From JAVBPB01 sp031549965 (lineage in GTDB: Bacteria > Bacillota > Clostridia > Lachnospirales > Lachnospiraceae): DNA of 32,090 nucleotides. The notes under the pieces were generated by a model. It searched no databases, was not told the origin of the DNA, and saw nothing but the letters and a program-made list of their open reading frames with translations. Both the position numbers and the translations under genes were made by a program. The stretch lies in assembly GCA_031549965.1 (NCBI GenBank), contig JAVBPB010000085.1, forward strand, positions 1 to 32,090, given 5' to 3'. This document shows positions 9,821 through 18,142 of the stretch, in pieces. Position 1 is the stretch's first letter; every line of letters begins with the position of its first letter.

Positions 9821-10549
9821 TCAGCAAATTCCAGCCTTAAGCTCATGTTCACTTTCTTCATGAATCTTACACCATTCTATACAAGCATCTAATAATCTTC
9901 TGGACATAAAATGATACTTGTTTAGAAGTTCTTCACTTGACATTTTGTTAATTTTATAATCAATAAACATATCTCTGCAATCGTAAAACATTTCACTTCT
10001 AATATCTTCATCTATATATTTAAAAATATTATTCATGCGATTCGATAAATTACTCATTATTTTTTCATATAATTCGTCAACAGACGCATATTTTAAAGAA
10101 TCGTCTAAAATATGAAATAATGTCTCATAAAAGTCTTCATCCATACCTGCATGCATGGCTGTTATACTTGACACTGTTTCTACACTTGCATCATCCTTTC
10201 CGAATGTGTCTATTCCGTATTCATGATACGCTTCTAGGCTTAAGTTTAAAAAATACTTAACCTGATATTGAGGTAGTCTGTTAATTAGTTTCATAACATC
10301 TTGAAAACCGGCTTTATTAATATCTTCGTACTTCAAAGTAAAAACCCAGTAAGTGGCTAAACATAGCTTATAATCTCTTAAATCCGAAAGGCTTGACTGA
10401 AATTTTAACAGTCCCTTAACCTTTGTCGCAAGAAACCTATAATCCTCATAGGAAAAATCCATATCTCCTATAATTCTCGTATCACTTAGTTCTTTTTCAA
10501 GGCGTTTCTCAATTCCTTTTAATGTCATTGGTGGGTTAATCATAGTCAT
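9821..10549 (-). CDS. Uncharacterised 242-residue cytoplasmic protein
   Basis: I do not recognise a family. The protein is soluble, predicted mostly helical, acidic, with no signal peptide or membrane segment. Its tail (about 205-240) is rich in charged residues and ends in KAGIC, with Cys residues near the C terminus. A strong site (AAAGGAGG) 5-6 nt before the ATG and a good promoter upstream show that it is a real, well-translated gene. It converges on glgA across a shared terminator, so the two are not co-expressed. Codon use looks like that of its neighbours. Confidence 0.8.
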   Translation of the reverse strand: MTMINPPMTLKGIEKRLEKELSDTRIIGDMDFSYEDYRFLATKVKGLLKFQSSLSDLRDYKLCLATYWVFTLKYEDINKAGFQDVMKLINRLPQYQVKYFLNLSLEAYHEYGIDTFGKDDASVETVSSITAMHAGMDEDFYETLFHILDDSLKYASVDELYEKIMSNLSNRMNNIFKYIDEDIRSEMFYDCRDMFIDYKINKMSSEELLNKYHFMSRRLLDACIEWCKIHEESEHELKAGIC

Positions 10550-10586
10550 ATTGTATCCTCCTTTCTATGGCTTGTCCCTTAAATAT

Positions 10587-10615
10587 ATAATACACCCATT
10601 TCAACAAATTGTCAC
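10587..10615 (-). promoter_or_regulatory. Promoter of the 242-residue protein gene
   Basis: On the minus strand GTGACA (10610-10615) and TATTAT (10587-10592) are 17 nt apart, about 40 nt upstream of the start codon. Confidence 0.5.
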
Positions 10616-10768
10616 TATGTTTTTACAAAAAAACTAGTAAATATTTACTACGTTTTTGTTTTTATAAATAAACAATTGTTTTTCTTTGTTTGTTTTGCTG
10701 TTTTTTTATAATTAACACATTAAATTTTATCACAATATAACTTATTATATTTTGGATATTTTTTTATA

Positions 10769-10797
10769 TTGACAATTATTTTTTTTAAATGTATATT
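10769..10797 (+). promoter_or_regulatory. Sigma-A type promoter upstream of rnpB
   Basis: A consensus TTGACA (10769-10774) and TATATT (10792-10797) are separated by exactly 17 nt. Transcription would start near 10804, about 115 nt before the mature RNase P RNA. A second -10-like TATAAT at 10909-10914 sits 6 nt before the RNA but has no good -35 box. The rest of 10550-10920 is AT-rich and holds no gene that I can see. Confidence 0.6.
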
Positions 10798-10920
10798 AGA
10801 TAGTGGTTGTTCTATTTTAATAAGGATAATATTATTTTACTCAAATTAAGAATGAATTATTACAAAATATTAAATTTTATTTTAATTTTTTTAATTTGGC
10901 AATATTATTATAATCATAAA

Positions 10921-11278
10921 ATGAGTAGCACAGATGATCGCACTTATTAATACCTAAAGGTGATAAGTGAGGAAAGTCCGGGCTTCATAGGGCAGGGTGC
11001 CGGATAACGTCCGGTGGAGGCGACTCCAAGGCTAGTGCAATAGAAATAAACCGCCTAAGCATTAAAAAATGCCTAGGTAAGGGTGGAAAGGCAGTGTAAG
11101 AGACTACCGTCTTTCTGGTAACAGGAAGGGCTATGTAAACCCCACTCCGAAGCAAGACCGAATTTAAAGCTATACGGCTGCCCGTCGTGCTTTAGGGTAG
11201 GTCGCTTGAGCCTGTTGGTAACAGCAGGATTAGATAGATGATCATTAGATACAGAACCCGGCTTATAGTGCTGCTCAT
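10921..11278 (+). ncRNA. rnpB: RNase P RNA, A type
   Basis: This is the catalytic RNA that removes the 5' leader from pre-tRNA. It shows the conserved 5' block GAGGAAAGTCCGGGCT (10969-10984), the CAGGGTGCCGGATAACGTCC block and the 3' block ACAGAACCCGGCTTA. The ends pair perfectly over 11 bp (10921-10931 with 11268-11278), forming helix P1 and fixing the limits. A T-run follows directly, so P1 plus the T-run may act as the terminator. The 3' end lies 6 nt from the stop codon of the convergent kinase gene. Confidence 0.97.
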
Positions 11279-11284
11279 TTTTTG

Positions 11285-12946
11285 TTATACTTTAAAATAA
11301 CTTCCTCCAATAAATTCTCTTAATATTGAATTTCTTGGAATCTCTTCACTACTTACTGGTAAGAAATAATCTAAAAATTTTAACAACCTTTTTGCTTCTA
11401 TATATTCTGGTTTATCCTTATCAATTCCAAATAGAAGTGGTTCGGCATATTGTTTTAAAACAGACAATTCGTATATTAGTGCCGAATTAAACATAACGTC
11501 TGCTTCCTCTTGAAATGGAAATATATTAGAGTCCTCTCCTCTTCTTACAGAAGCCCACATTGCTATGGTATCTTGAGCTTTAGTTCCTCTTGTTCTGGCA
11601 TCTCTTATCATTCTTCTAATTAATCTGCCATCAGTAGTAGGAATTCTATTATGCTCATCTACATTAAGCTGAGTAAGAGCACTTATATATATTTTAAATT
11701 TGCTCTCCTTTGGAAGTGCATAGGATAATTTATCATTCAATCCATGTATTCCCTCTATTACCAGTATGTCGTCTTTACCTAATGTTTTAAAGTTTCCTTT
11801 ATATTCTCTTTTACCTGTTTTAAAATTAAAATCAGGAATTTCTACTGTTTTTCCATCCAACAAATCTGTCATATCTTTGTTAAATTGTTCAATATCAATT
11901 GCCTCAAGTATTTCAAAATTATATTTTCCAAATTCATCCAAAGGCGTTTTTTCTCTATCAACAAAGTAATTATCTATTGCAATTGGATGAGGATTTAAAC
12001 CATTTGCCCTTAATTGTATAGACAGTCTATGTGAAAAAGTAGTTTTTCCCGAAGATGAAGGACCTGCAATCATAATGAATTTTTTGTTACCTGCCTCTTT
12101 AATTTTTACTGCTATCTCACCTATTTTTCTTTCCTGAAGTGCTTCTTGAACCAGTATAAGATCATTTACATTGCCGTATGTTATCTCATCATTTAAATCT
12201 GCCACTGTATCTAGTTTTAACATGACTCCCCATGCGTTTGATTCTTTCATTGTTAAAAATAGTTTATCCTGTGGTACAAATCCTGTACAATCTGTCGGAT
12301 CTTCTTTATTTGGCATAATCAACATAAATCCTGTATCATAAAGACAAAGTTCAAAATATTTTAGCATTCCTGTTCTATTTGGCATATATCCATAAAAGTA
12401 ATCCCTAAATCCTCCAATCCTATAAATATTAGTATTTGACATTCTTCTATATTTAAACAATCTTTTTTTATCATACATTTGGTACTTATCAAATAAATTA
12501 ATTGCTTCTTCAGTACTTACCACTTCTTTATTAATTTCTACGTCCTCTTCTACAATTTTTATCATTTGTAATTTTATTTTTTGCAAAAGTTCTTCATTCA
12601 ATTTTATTTCTGATTTTATTTCACAAAATAATCCTTTTCCAATAGCATACTCTACCTGAACCTTTTCATAGTTTTCTCTTCCTATTACGTCGTGTACAGC
12701 TCTTAGCATAACTAGAGTAACTCCACGTTTATAGGTTTTGTTACCTGCATCATCTTTAGTTGTTACGAAGTTTATTTCGCAGTCTGAATCTATGGTTTTA
12801 TGCAGTTCTCCTAGTCTTCCGTTTATGTAGGCAAGTATAATGTCTGAGTTGTATCTTTCTTTGAAGTCTTGGCTGATTTCATATAATGTGGTTCCTTTGG
12901 GGTATTCTTTGTATTCGCCTTGGAATCTTATTTTTATTTTTTCCAT
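11285..12946 (-). CDS. TGS-domain uridine kinase-like protein
   Basis: The 553-residue protein joins an N-terminal TGS-like domain (about 1-65), a region resembling the second additional domain of threonyl-tRNA synthetase (about 70-240), and a C-terminal uridine kinase/phosphoribulokinase P-loop domain with Walker A GPSSSGKT at 295-302. The kinase part keeps the DNYFVDR segment and a IEGIHGLND segment typical of uridine kinases. The family is widespread in Clostridia and usually annotated as nucleoside kinase; phosphorylation of uridine or cytidine is likely but not proven for this fusion. AAGGAGAG precedes the ATG. A promoter at 13282-13311 would give a leader of about 330 nt that contains the first long-hairpin element. 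The stop codon nearly abuts rnpB on the other strand. Confidence 0.92.
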   Translation of the reverse strand: MEKIKIRFQGEYKEYPKGTTLYEISQDFKERYNSDIILAYINGRLGELHKTIDSDCEINFVTTKDDAGNKTYKRGVTLVMLRAVHDVIGRENYEKVQVEYAIGKGLFCEIKSEIKLNEELLQKIKLQMIKIVEEDVEINKEVVSTEEAINLFDKYQMYDKKRLFKYRRMSNTNIYRIGGFRDYFYGYMPNRTGMLKYFELCLYDTGFMLIMPNKEDPTDCTGFVPQDKLFLTMKESNAWGVMLKLDTVADLNDEITYGNVNDLILVQEALQERKIGEIAVKIKEAGNKKFIMIAGPSSSGKTTFSHRLSIQLRANGLNPHPIAIDNYFVDREKTPLDEFGKYNFEILEAIDIEQFNKDMTDLLDGKTVEIPDFNFKTGKREYKGNFKTLGKDDILVIEGIHGLNDKLSYALPKESKFKIYISALTQLNVDEHNRIPTTDGRLIRRMIRDARTRGTKAQDTIAMWASVRRGEDSNIFPFQEEADVMFNSALIYELSVLKQYAEPLLFGIDKDKPEYIEAKRLLKFLDYFLPVSSEEIPRNSILREFIGGSYFKV

Positions 12947-12981
12947 GTGGAGCTCTCCTTTTTTGTTTTTTGGTTTTTTTG

Positions 12982-13173
12982 TTTGCCTCTAGGCTGTGTA
13001 GAATATTCTGCCAAATGTTATATTTAAAACTCAGATATGCAATACATTCCAAGGAGCCCAAAACAGAAAATGCGGAAGAAAGCTTCCGCACTTTCTTGGT
13101 CTCCTTTCCATAGCATATAATGAGTTTTAAATATAACATTTGCCAGAATATTCATTTAGTTTATTGAGGCGAA
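12982..13173 (+). repeat. Long-hairpin element A
   Basis: This is the first of three related structured elements. The outer helix pairs TTTGCCTC (12982-12989) with GAGGCGAA (13166-13173). A 33-bp stem (13001-13033 with 13121-13153) has a single C-C mismatch. A short extension (ATATGC 13035-13040 with GCATAT 13113-13118) leads to the conserved core: ACATTCC, then AAGGAG (13051-13056) pairing with CTCCTT (13101-13106), then TCCATAGC. The tip is a hairpin (13071-13078 with 13083-13090). The strand is the orientation of the shared core. On the minus strand it falls in the leader of the kinase gene. Whether it acts as RNA or DNA is unknown. Confidence 0.85.
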
Positions 13174-13281
13174 TGATTTAGATACTCTTTTTTTTATTTA
13201 ATGTTTTGTGGTTAATAAAATTTTATTCTTTATATAGTGCTTTTTCAATTTGTTATTTTCCTACGTATATATATTTCCTTG

Positions 13282-13311
13282 ATTATACCGTGAAAGTAGG
13301 AAAATTTTCAA
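13282..13311 (-). promoter_or_regulatory. Probable promoter of the TGS/uridine kinase-like gene
   Basis: On the minus strand TTGAAA (13306-13311) and TATAAT (13282-13287) are 18 nt apart. A transcript would pass through element A before reaching the start codon at 12946. The rest of the 13174-13470 interval is AT-rich with no gene. Confidence 0.5.
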
Positions 13312-13470
13312 CTTACATATTTGAGTTTTTTATTTAAATCTCTTACTCTATAACTAACATGTGTGGCATCTACAAATAATTATTATAAAAATAATAAGAT
13401 TGGTCATTTTTTTATCAGAAATTTGGTAAGCAATAACCCTAAATTTAATAAATCAATTTTTGAATACCCA

Positions 13471-13681
13471 GCTTTGCCTCAAAAAACTAAATCTCCATAG
13501 GAGGGGGCTTATTATGTCATGAAAAGGCAGTTAGTGCTATGGAAATGAGACTGTAACATATTATGGAAGCATTCTTCCATAATATGTTTGTCTACAGGCT
13601 CATTGGAATGTTTGGCACGTCTGCCTTTTCATGGCATAATAAGCCCCCTCCTATGGAGTAGAAAGACTAAATTGGCAAAGC
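13471..13681 (-). repeat. Long-hairpin element B
   Basis: This is the second copy, in the opposite orientation. The outer helix GCTTTGCC (13471-13478) pairs perfectly with GGCAAAGC (13674-13681). The main stem is 38 bp (13493-13530 with 13621-13658) with one G-T wobble pair (13517 with 13634). The core has CTCATT (13599-13604) pairing with AATGAG (13544-13549), flanked by GGAATG and ATGGAA. The tip is a 15-bp hairpin with loop CATT (about 13554-13588). Its stem sequence is unrelated to that of element A. It begins 35 nt after the nif3-like stop and could also end that operon's transcript, although no T-run follows. Confidence 0.87.
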
Positions 13682-13716
13682 GTTCCTTGGGTCCCAAAAT
13701 AACAACACTAAACATG

Positions 13717-14502
13717 CTAAATAATTTTTACCGGACTTGATTGATTTGATAGTTGTACATTTATATATGACGGCAAATTTTGAGTTAGGTAATTTTTTAG
13801 GTAGGGAAGCATTATTATTTCTAGGGCATAATGACCGGCATCTATTATGTTTAGACCAGCTTCAGCTGCATCAAGACCTTGGTGATGGTTTATGTCTCCT
13901 GTTACTAGGAGGTTTGCTCCCTTTTTTATTGATGGAAGGATGCCGTCTTTTCCTGAACCTGGAAGTATGGATATAGTTGTCACTAGTGCTTTTGGATCGC
14001 CGTATATTGAAAGGGTTTGAAGATCAAATTTTTCTTTTATTTGGGCAGCACATTGCTCTACTGTTTGGGGTGTTTTTATGATTCCTATTTTTCCTAGACC
14101 TTTTTTGTTATCTGGGATGTGGGGGTATTCTGTTAAGGGGACTGTTGATGTTAGACCTAGTTTTTGGGCGGCTTGGTCTGCCATTGTGCTTATGTCAAAG
14201 TTTGTATGTAGGGCGTAGCAGGATATGTCGGATTTTATTAGGTTTATTAGTTTGGCACCTGTTGGGGTGTCGTCTGTTATTGATTTTAAGGGTGAAAATA
14301 TTAGGGGGTGGTGAGATATTATTAGGTCTGTGTTTTGGGTTTTGGCTTGGTTTATTACTTCGTTTGTTACGTCTAATGTTATTAGTATGTTTTTTATTTG
14401 CTTTTCATTACTGCCTACTAACAGTCCTATGTTGTCCCATTTTTCAGCGTAGCTTTTTGGGGATTGTTCTTCTAATATTTTTATTATTTCACTGCATTTC
14501 AT
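13717..14502 (-). CDS. Nif3-like dinuclear metal centre protein
   Basis: The 261-residue protein belongs to the Nif3/YqfO family (often named GTP cyclohydrolase 1 type 2 by homology). Metal ligands expected from the family are visible: the SHHPLIF motif (His64, His65), the HTNFD motif (His99, Asp103), and a late H-x-DAGHYALE block. Members form a hexameric ring around dinuclear metal sites; the cellular role is not settled. It is last in the dgt-dnaG-rpoD-trmK-nif3 operon, and its ATG overlaps the end of trmK by 14 nt, so translation is probably coupled; AAGGAGG lies 12 nt upstream inside trmK. It lacks the long middle insertion found in some Bacillus members. The coding strand is unusually rich in A and C. 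Confidence 0.93.
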   Translation of the reverse strand: MKCSEIIKILEEQSPKSYAEKWDNIGLLVGSNEKQIKNILITLDVTNEVINQAKTQNTDLIISHHPLIFSPLKSITDDTPTGAKLINLIKSDISCYALHTNFDISTMADQAAQKLGLTSTVPLTEYPHIPDNKKGLGKIGIIKTPQTVEQCAAQIKEKFDLQTLSIYGDPKALVTTISILPGSGKDGILPSIKKGANLLVTGDINHHQGLDAAEAGLNIIDAGHYALEIIMLPYLKNYLTQNLPSYINVQLSNQSSPVKII

Positions 14503-15202
14503 ATAGTTCTAGGGCCTCCTTGATTTGGGTTAGTTCTTGGGCGATTTCTTTTAGGCGGTCTGATGCGTTTTGGGTGGTTAGTTTGGTTAGGGTTTGGGAT
14601 AGGGCTTCTAATTTGGTTTTTTCTTTTTTTAGGTATTTGTATAGGGTTTTATCTTGGGTGGTTAGTAGGAGTTTTCCGTATTTGTAGTAGATTTCTTTGG
14701 TGTATGTTTCTTTTGTGTAATTTTCTTCATCTTTTGTTGATTTTATTGCGATGTAGTATTTGTTGTCTTCTATTAGTATTTTTTCTGAGATTATTTTGTA
14801 GTTGCTTTGGTGGAGAGTTTTTCTTACTAGTGACCATTCTGATTGGGGCTGTAGGATTAGTTGGTTGTTTGCGTTTAGTTTGTTTTTTCCTTTTGTTAAC
14901 ATTTGGCTTATAAGGGTTCCACCCATGCCTGCGATTGTAATTGTGTCTGCCTCGCTTTCGTTTAGGTTTGATAGACCGTCTGAAAGTCTGGTTTCTATTA
15001 GATGGCTTAGGTTGTGGGTGGATATATTTTCTTTAGCTATTTTTAGAGGACCTTTGTTTATGTCCATGGCTATTGCTTTGTTTACTTTTTTATTTTTTAT
15101 TAGATATATGGGGATATAGGCATGGTCAGTGCCGATATCTGCCAAAATTTTTCCTTCTGTGACCATGTCTGCTACCATTTGCAGTCGTTTTGAAAGTTCC
15201 AT
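14489..15202 (-). CDS. trmK: tRNA (adenine(22)-N1)-methyltransferase
   Basis: The 237-residue protein matches TrmK, which methylates N1 of A22 in tRNA using S-adenosylmethionine. The N-terminal Rossmann fold carries motif I (ADIGTDHAYIP, about 21-31), an acidic MDIN at the next strand, and the IAGMGGTLI block that marks this family. The C-terminal part (about 160-237) is a charged helical coiled coil, as in known TrmK proteins. AGAGGA precedes the ATG. It starts 26 nt after rpoD ends and overlaps the nif3-like gene, as in many Firmicutes. Codon use differs from upstream genes, with many ACC, AAC, CTA and CAA codons and few G residues on the coding strand. Confidence 0.94.
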   Translation of the reverse strand: MELSKRLQMVADMVTEGKILADIGTDHAYIPIYLIKNKKVNKAIAMDINKGPLKIAKENISTHNLSHLIETRLSDGLSNLNESEADTITIAGMGGTLISQMLTKGKNKLNANNQLILQPQSEWSLVRKTLHQSNYKIISEKILIEDNKYYIAIKSTKDEENYTKETYTKEIYYKYGKLLLTTQDKTLYKYLKKEKTKLEALSQTLTKLTTQNASDRLKEIAQELTQIKEALELYEMQ

Positions 15203-15228
15203 TGTGTTCCTCTTTCTTTTTTCCTTTG

Positions 15229-16326
15229 TTATTCTAAATAGTCCTTTAGTTTTCTACTTCTGCTTGGGTGTCTTAGTTTTCTTAGGGCTTTTGCTTCTAT
15301 TTGTCTGATACGCTCTCTTGTGACTTGAAAGTCTTTTCCTACTTCTTCTAAGGTTCTGGCTCTGCCGTCTATTAATCCAAATCTGAGTTTTAGGACATTT
15401 TGCTCTCGTTCTGTTAGTGTGTCTAAAACTTCTACTAGCTGTTCCTGCAATAGCTTGTATGAGGCTGCTTCTGCTGGTGTTGCTATGTTATCGTCCTTTA
15501 TGAAGTCTCCTAAGTGGCTGTCGTCTTCTTCTCCTATTGGGGTTTCTAGGGATACTGGTTCTTGGGAAATTTTTAGTATTTCTCTTACTTTGTCTACTTG
15601 TACTCCCATTTCTTCCGCTATTTCTTCTGGTGTTGGTTCTCTTCCTAAGTCTTGAACTAAGGCTCTTGATGCTCGTATTACTTTGTTAATGGTTTCTACC
15701 ATGTGTACGGGTATTCTTATGGTTCTTGCCTGATCTGCTATGGCTCTTGTAACTGCCTGCTTTATCCACCATGTTGCATAAGTGCTGAATTTGTAGCCTT
15801 TTCTGTAGTCGAATTTGTCTACTGCCTTTATTAGACCTAGGTTTCCTTCCTGAATTAAGTCAAGAAACATCATTCCTCTTCCCACGTATCTTTTAGCTAT
15901 GCTTACAACCAGTCTTAGATTTGATTCTGCTAATTTTTTCTTTGCTTCACTATCTCCTTGTTCCATTTTTTTTGCCAGTTCTATTTCTTCTTCAAGACTT
16001 AATAAAGGTACTTTACCAATTTCTTTTAGGTACATTTTTACAGGGTCATCAAAATTGGTTCCCTCTGGAATGTAAATAGAGTCTTCGTCCTCTTCTTCTA
16101 TATCATTGTCTAATAATAATAGCTCGTCCTCTTCGTCAGTAATTCTAAGGACATCTACATTATTAGATTCTAAATATTCGTATATTTTTTCTACTTGATC
16201 TGAATTTAATTCTATGTCTTCAAAGAAATCATTTATTTCTTGCAGTTCTAAGACGTTTTTCTTTCTTTTTGCCATTTCAAGCAACTCTTTTAAACGTTCT
16301 TGGAACTTAATTACTTTTTCATCCAT
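15229..16326 (-). CDS. rpoD: RNA polymerase primary sigma factor SigA/RpoD
   Basis: The 365-residue housekeeping sigma factor directs RNA polymerase to TTGACA/TATAAT promoters. Region 1.1 (about 1-85) is short and acidic. Region 1.2 starts near DPVKMYLKEIG (94-104). Region 2 (about 135-205) holds the core-binding and -10 recognition helix with TYATWWIKQAVTRAI. Region 3 spans about 210-290. Region 4 (about 302-365) contains LTEREQNVLKLRFGL and the -35 helix VTRERIRQIEAKALRKLRHP. Length is typical for Clostridia. It lies 34 nt after dnaG; AAAAGGAT precedes the ATG. The promoters noted in this window fit its specificity. Confidence 0.98.
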   Translation of the reverse strand: MDEKVIKFQERLKELLEMAKRKKNVLELQEINDFFEDIELNSDQVEKIYEYLESNNVDVLRITDEEDELLLLDNDIEEEDEDSIYIPEGTNFDDPVKMYLKEIGKVPLLSLEEEIELAKKMEQGDSEAKKKLAESNLRLVVSIAKRYVGRGMMFLDLIQEGNLGLIKAVDKFDYRKGYKFSTYATWWIKQAVTRAIADQARTIRIPVHMVETINKVIRASRALVQDLGREPTPEEIAEEMGVQVDKVREILKISQEPVSLETPIGEEDDSHLGDFIKDDNIATPAEAASYKLLQEQLVEVLDTLTEREQNVLKLRFGLIDGRARTLEEVGKDFQVTRERIRQIEAKALRKLRHPSRSRKLKDYLE

Positions 16327-16360
16327 TAATAATCCATCCTTTTCATATTATCTTACTATT

Positions 16361-18127
16361 CTAACCATCATTCAAAGAAATATGCAGTTTCTGTAAGTTA
16401 CGTTTCTGTATAATAATGTCTTGAAGTTTGCTTATGTCTGTTGGATCTGTATTTTTACTTTTTAATTCTAAGCTGTGCTGTTTTATTTTTTTTATGGTGT
16501 CATTTAGTGCTTTTTCTTTTTCTATCGTTGACATTTCTTCATGTATTTGAGTGTTGAATAAAGAAGCTACTTCATTTTGTTCTTCTTTACTTTCAAAATA
16601 GTTAATGACTTTAGCCGGTGTTACATTTTTTTCATTATTGTATTGCATAAATAATAAATTTGCAGCCTTTATGTATGTGTCTTCAAAAAAGTCATCCGGC
16701 TCTATGATTCCTTTAATTTTTTCAAATAGGGTTACATCTTCTATAAGCCATGTAAGAAGTATTTTTTGAGATTGCCTAAAGCCATCATCACGTATATTTT
16801 TTTTATTATGTGTTCCTGTCTGAGGTCTTACTATTTCTTTTGTAAATGATAATTTTGCTCCTAATGAATTTACTAATTTTCGTAAATTTTCAAATTCAAT
16901 ATTGTATTTTTTAGCTATTGTTTCCATGTAATTAGTTCTTTCAATTTCTTCGGTAAACTCCAGCAATTTTGTGGCGATTGCGTTGTAAAATTTAGTTTTG
17001 TTATCGGGATCGCTTAAATTGTAGTTACTTTCTAAGGTTTCTATCTCAAATAAAAAGCTGTTTGAAGCATTTGATATTCTTTTGTTAAATTCATCAACGC
17101 CCAGTGCTTTTATAAATTCATCCGGATCTTTATATGGATTTAGGTTTATTACTTTGGTAGTAAGTCCGGCTTCTTTTAATATTGGAATTGCTCTAAGTGC
17201 GGCCTTAATACCAGCTTCATCACTATCATATGTAAGGTGTACCTCTTGTGTATATCTTTTAAGTATATTTGCCTGTAAGCCTGTAAATGCTGTTCCAAGT
17301 GAGGCACATACATTGTGAAATCCTGCTTGATGTAAAGATATTACGTCCATATAACCTTCACATATTAGTATATTTTTCTTTCTTGATATTCTGGCATGAT
17401 TTAGTCCGTATAAATTACGACTTTTATCAAATATCATAGTTTCAGGTGAGTTTAAATATTTAGGCATGGCATCTCCTATTACTCTACCGCCGAATCCAAT
17501 TACTTTATTATTTACATCCATAATAGGAAACATTACCCTGTTCCAAAATTTGTCATAAACTCCTCTTTCTTCAAATGTAAATAACCCTGTTTGCCTTAAT
17601 ATATTATCTTCATATCCTAATTGCTTTATGTATTTGTATAAGTTATTGTCGGAGTAACCAAGTCCAAATTTCTTTATTGTATCTTCTGAAATTTCCCTTC
17701 TTTTTAAATAATTATATGCTTCTAGGCCCTTTTGGGATTTTAATTGGTAATAGTAGTATTTTGCAGCTTGCTTATATATTTCAAGAATAATTGTTTTTAT
17801 ATTCTTCTTGTTTTTTTCTTCTTCTGAATACTGTGCTTCCGGCAGATTAATTCCTACTCTGCCTGCAAGCAATTTAATTGCCTCTACAAAGGTATAATTT
17901 TCATATTCCATTATAAATGTTATTGAATTACCACTGACCCCACATCCAAAACAATGGTACATTTGCTTATGCTGGCTGACTGCAAACGACGGTGATTTTT
18001 CATTATGAAATGGGCATAATCCCACATGATTATTTCCCTTTTTTTGCAGTCTTACATAACTTGATATTACATCTACAATATCATTTCTTACTCGTATTTC
18101 TTCTATAACATCTTCTGAATAAAACAT
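16361..18127 (-). CDS. dnaG: DNA primase
   Basis: The 588-residue primase makes RNA primers at the replication fork. The N-terminal CHC2 zinc-binding domain has ligands Cys38, His41, Cys59 and Cys62. The Toprim catalytic core contains the EGYMD motif (Glu257), DSDEAG (301-306) and DPDEF (334-338). The C-terminal part (about 440-588) is the helicase-interaction region. AAAGGAG lies just before the ATG, 15 nt after dgt ends. Placement between dgt and rpoD is the usual Clostridia version of the macromolecular synthesis operon. Confidence 0.98.
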   Translation of the reverse strand: MFYSEDVIEEIRVRNDIVDVISSYVRLQKKGNNHVGLCPFHNEKSPSFAVSQHKQMYHCFGCGVSGNSITFIMEYENYTFVEAIKLLAGRVGINLPEAQYSEEEKNKKNIKTIILEIYKQAAKYYYYQLKSQKGLEAYNYLKRREISEDTIKKFGLGYSDNNLYKYIKQLGYEDNILRQTGLFTFEERGVYDKFWNRVMFPIMDVNNKVIGFGGRVIGDAMPKYLNSPETMIFDKSRNLYGLNHARISRKKNILICEGYMDVISLHQAGFHNVCASLGTAFTGLQANILKRYTQEVHLTYDSDEAGIKAALRAIPILKEAGLTTKVINLNPYKDPDEFIKALGVDEFNKRISNASNSFLFEIETLESNYNLSDPDNKTKFYNAIATKLLEFTEEIERTNYMETIAKKYNIEFENLRKLVNSLGAKLSFTKEIVRPQTGTHNKKNIRDDGFRQSQKILLTWLIEDVTLFEKIKGIIEPDDFFEDTYIKAANLLFMQYNNEKNVTPAKVINYFESKEEQNEVASLFNTQIHEEMSTIEKEKALNDTIKKIKQHSLELKSKNTDPTDISKLQDIIIQKRNLQKLHISLNDG

Positions 18128-18142
18128 GGGGACTCCTTTCTT

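Noticed and set aside
12879..13139. Open frames on both strands across element A
   Set aside because: They cross the hairpin and the start of the kinase gene, have no good start signals, and reflect the inverted repeat.
13264..13304. Inverted repeat TTTTCCTAC/GTAGGAAAA between elements A and B
   Set aside because: The arms are short, the loop is long, and it overlaps the probable kinase promoter; it does not resemble the hairpin family.
14145..15119. Overlapping plus-strand open frames rich in Leu, Val, Phe and Cys
   Set aside because: They are opposite trmK and the nif3-like gene and arise from the local G/T-rich composition; no ribosome binding sites, and the minus-strand proteins are clearly conserved families.
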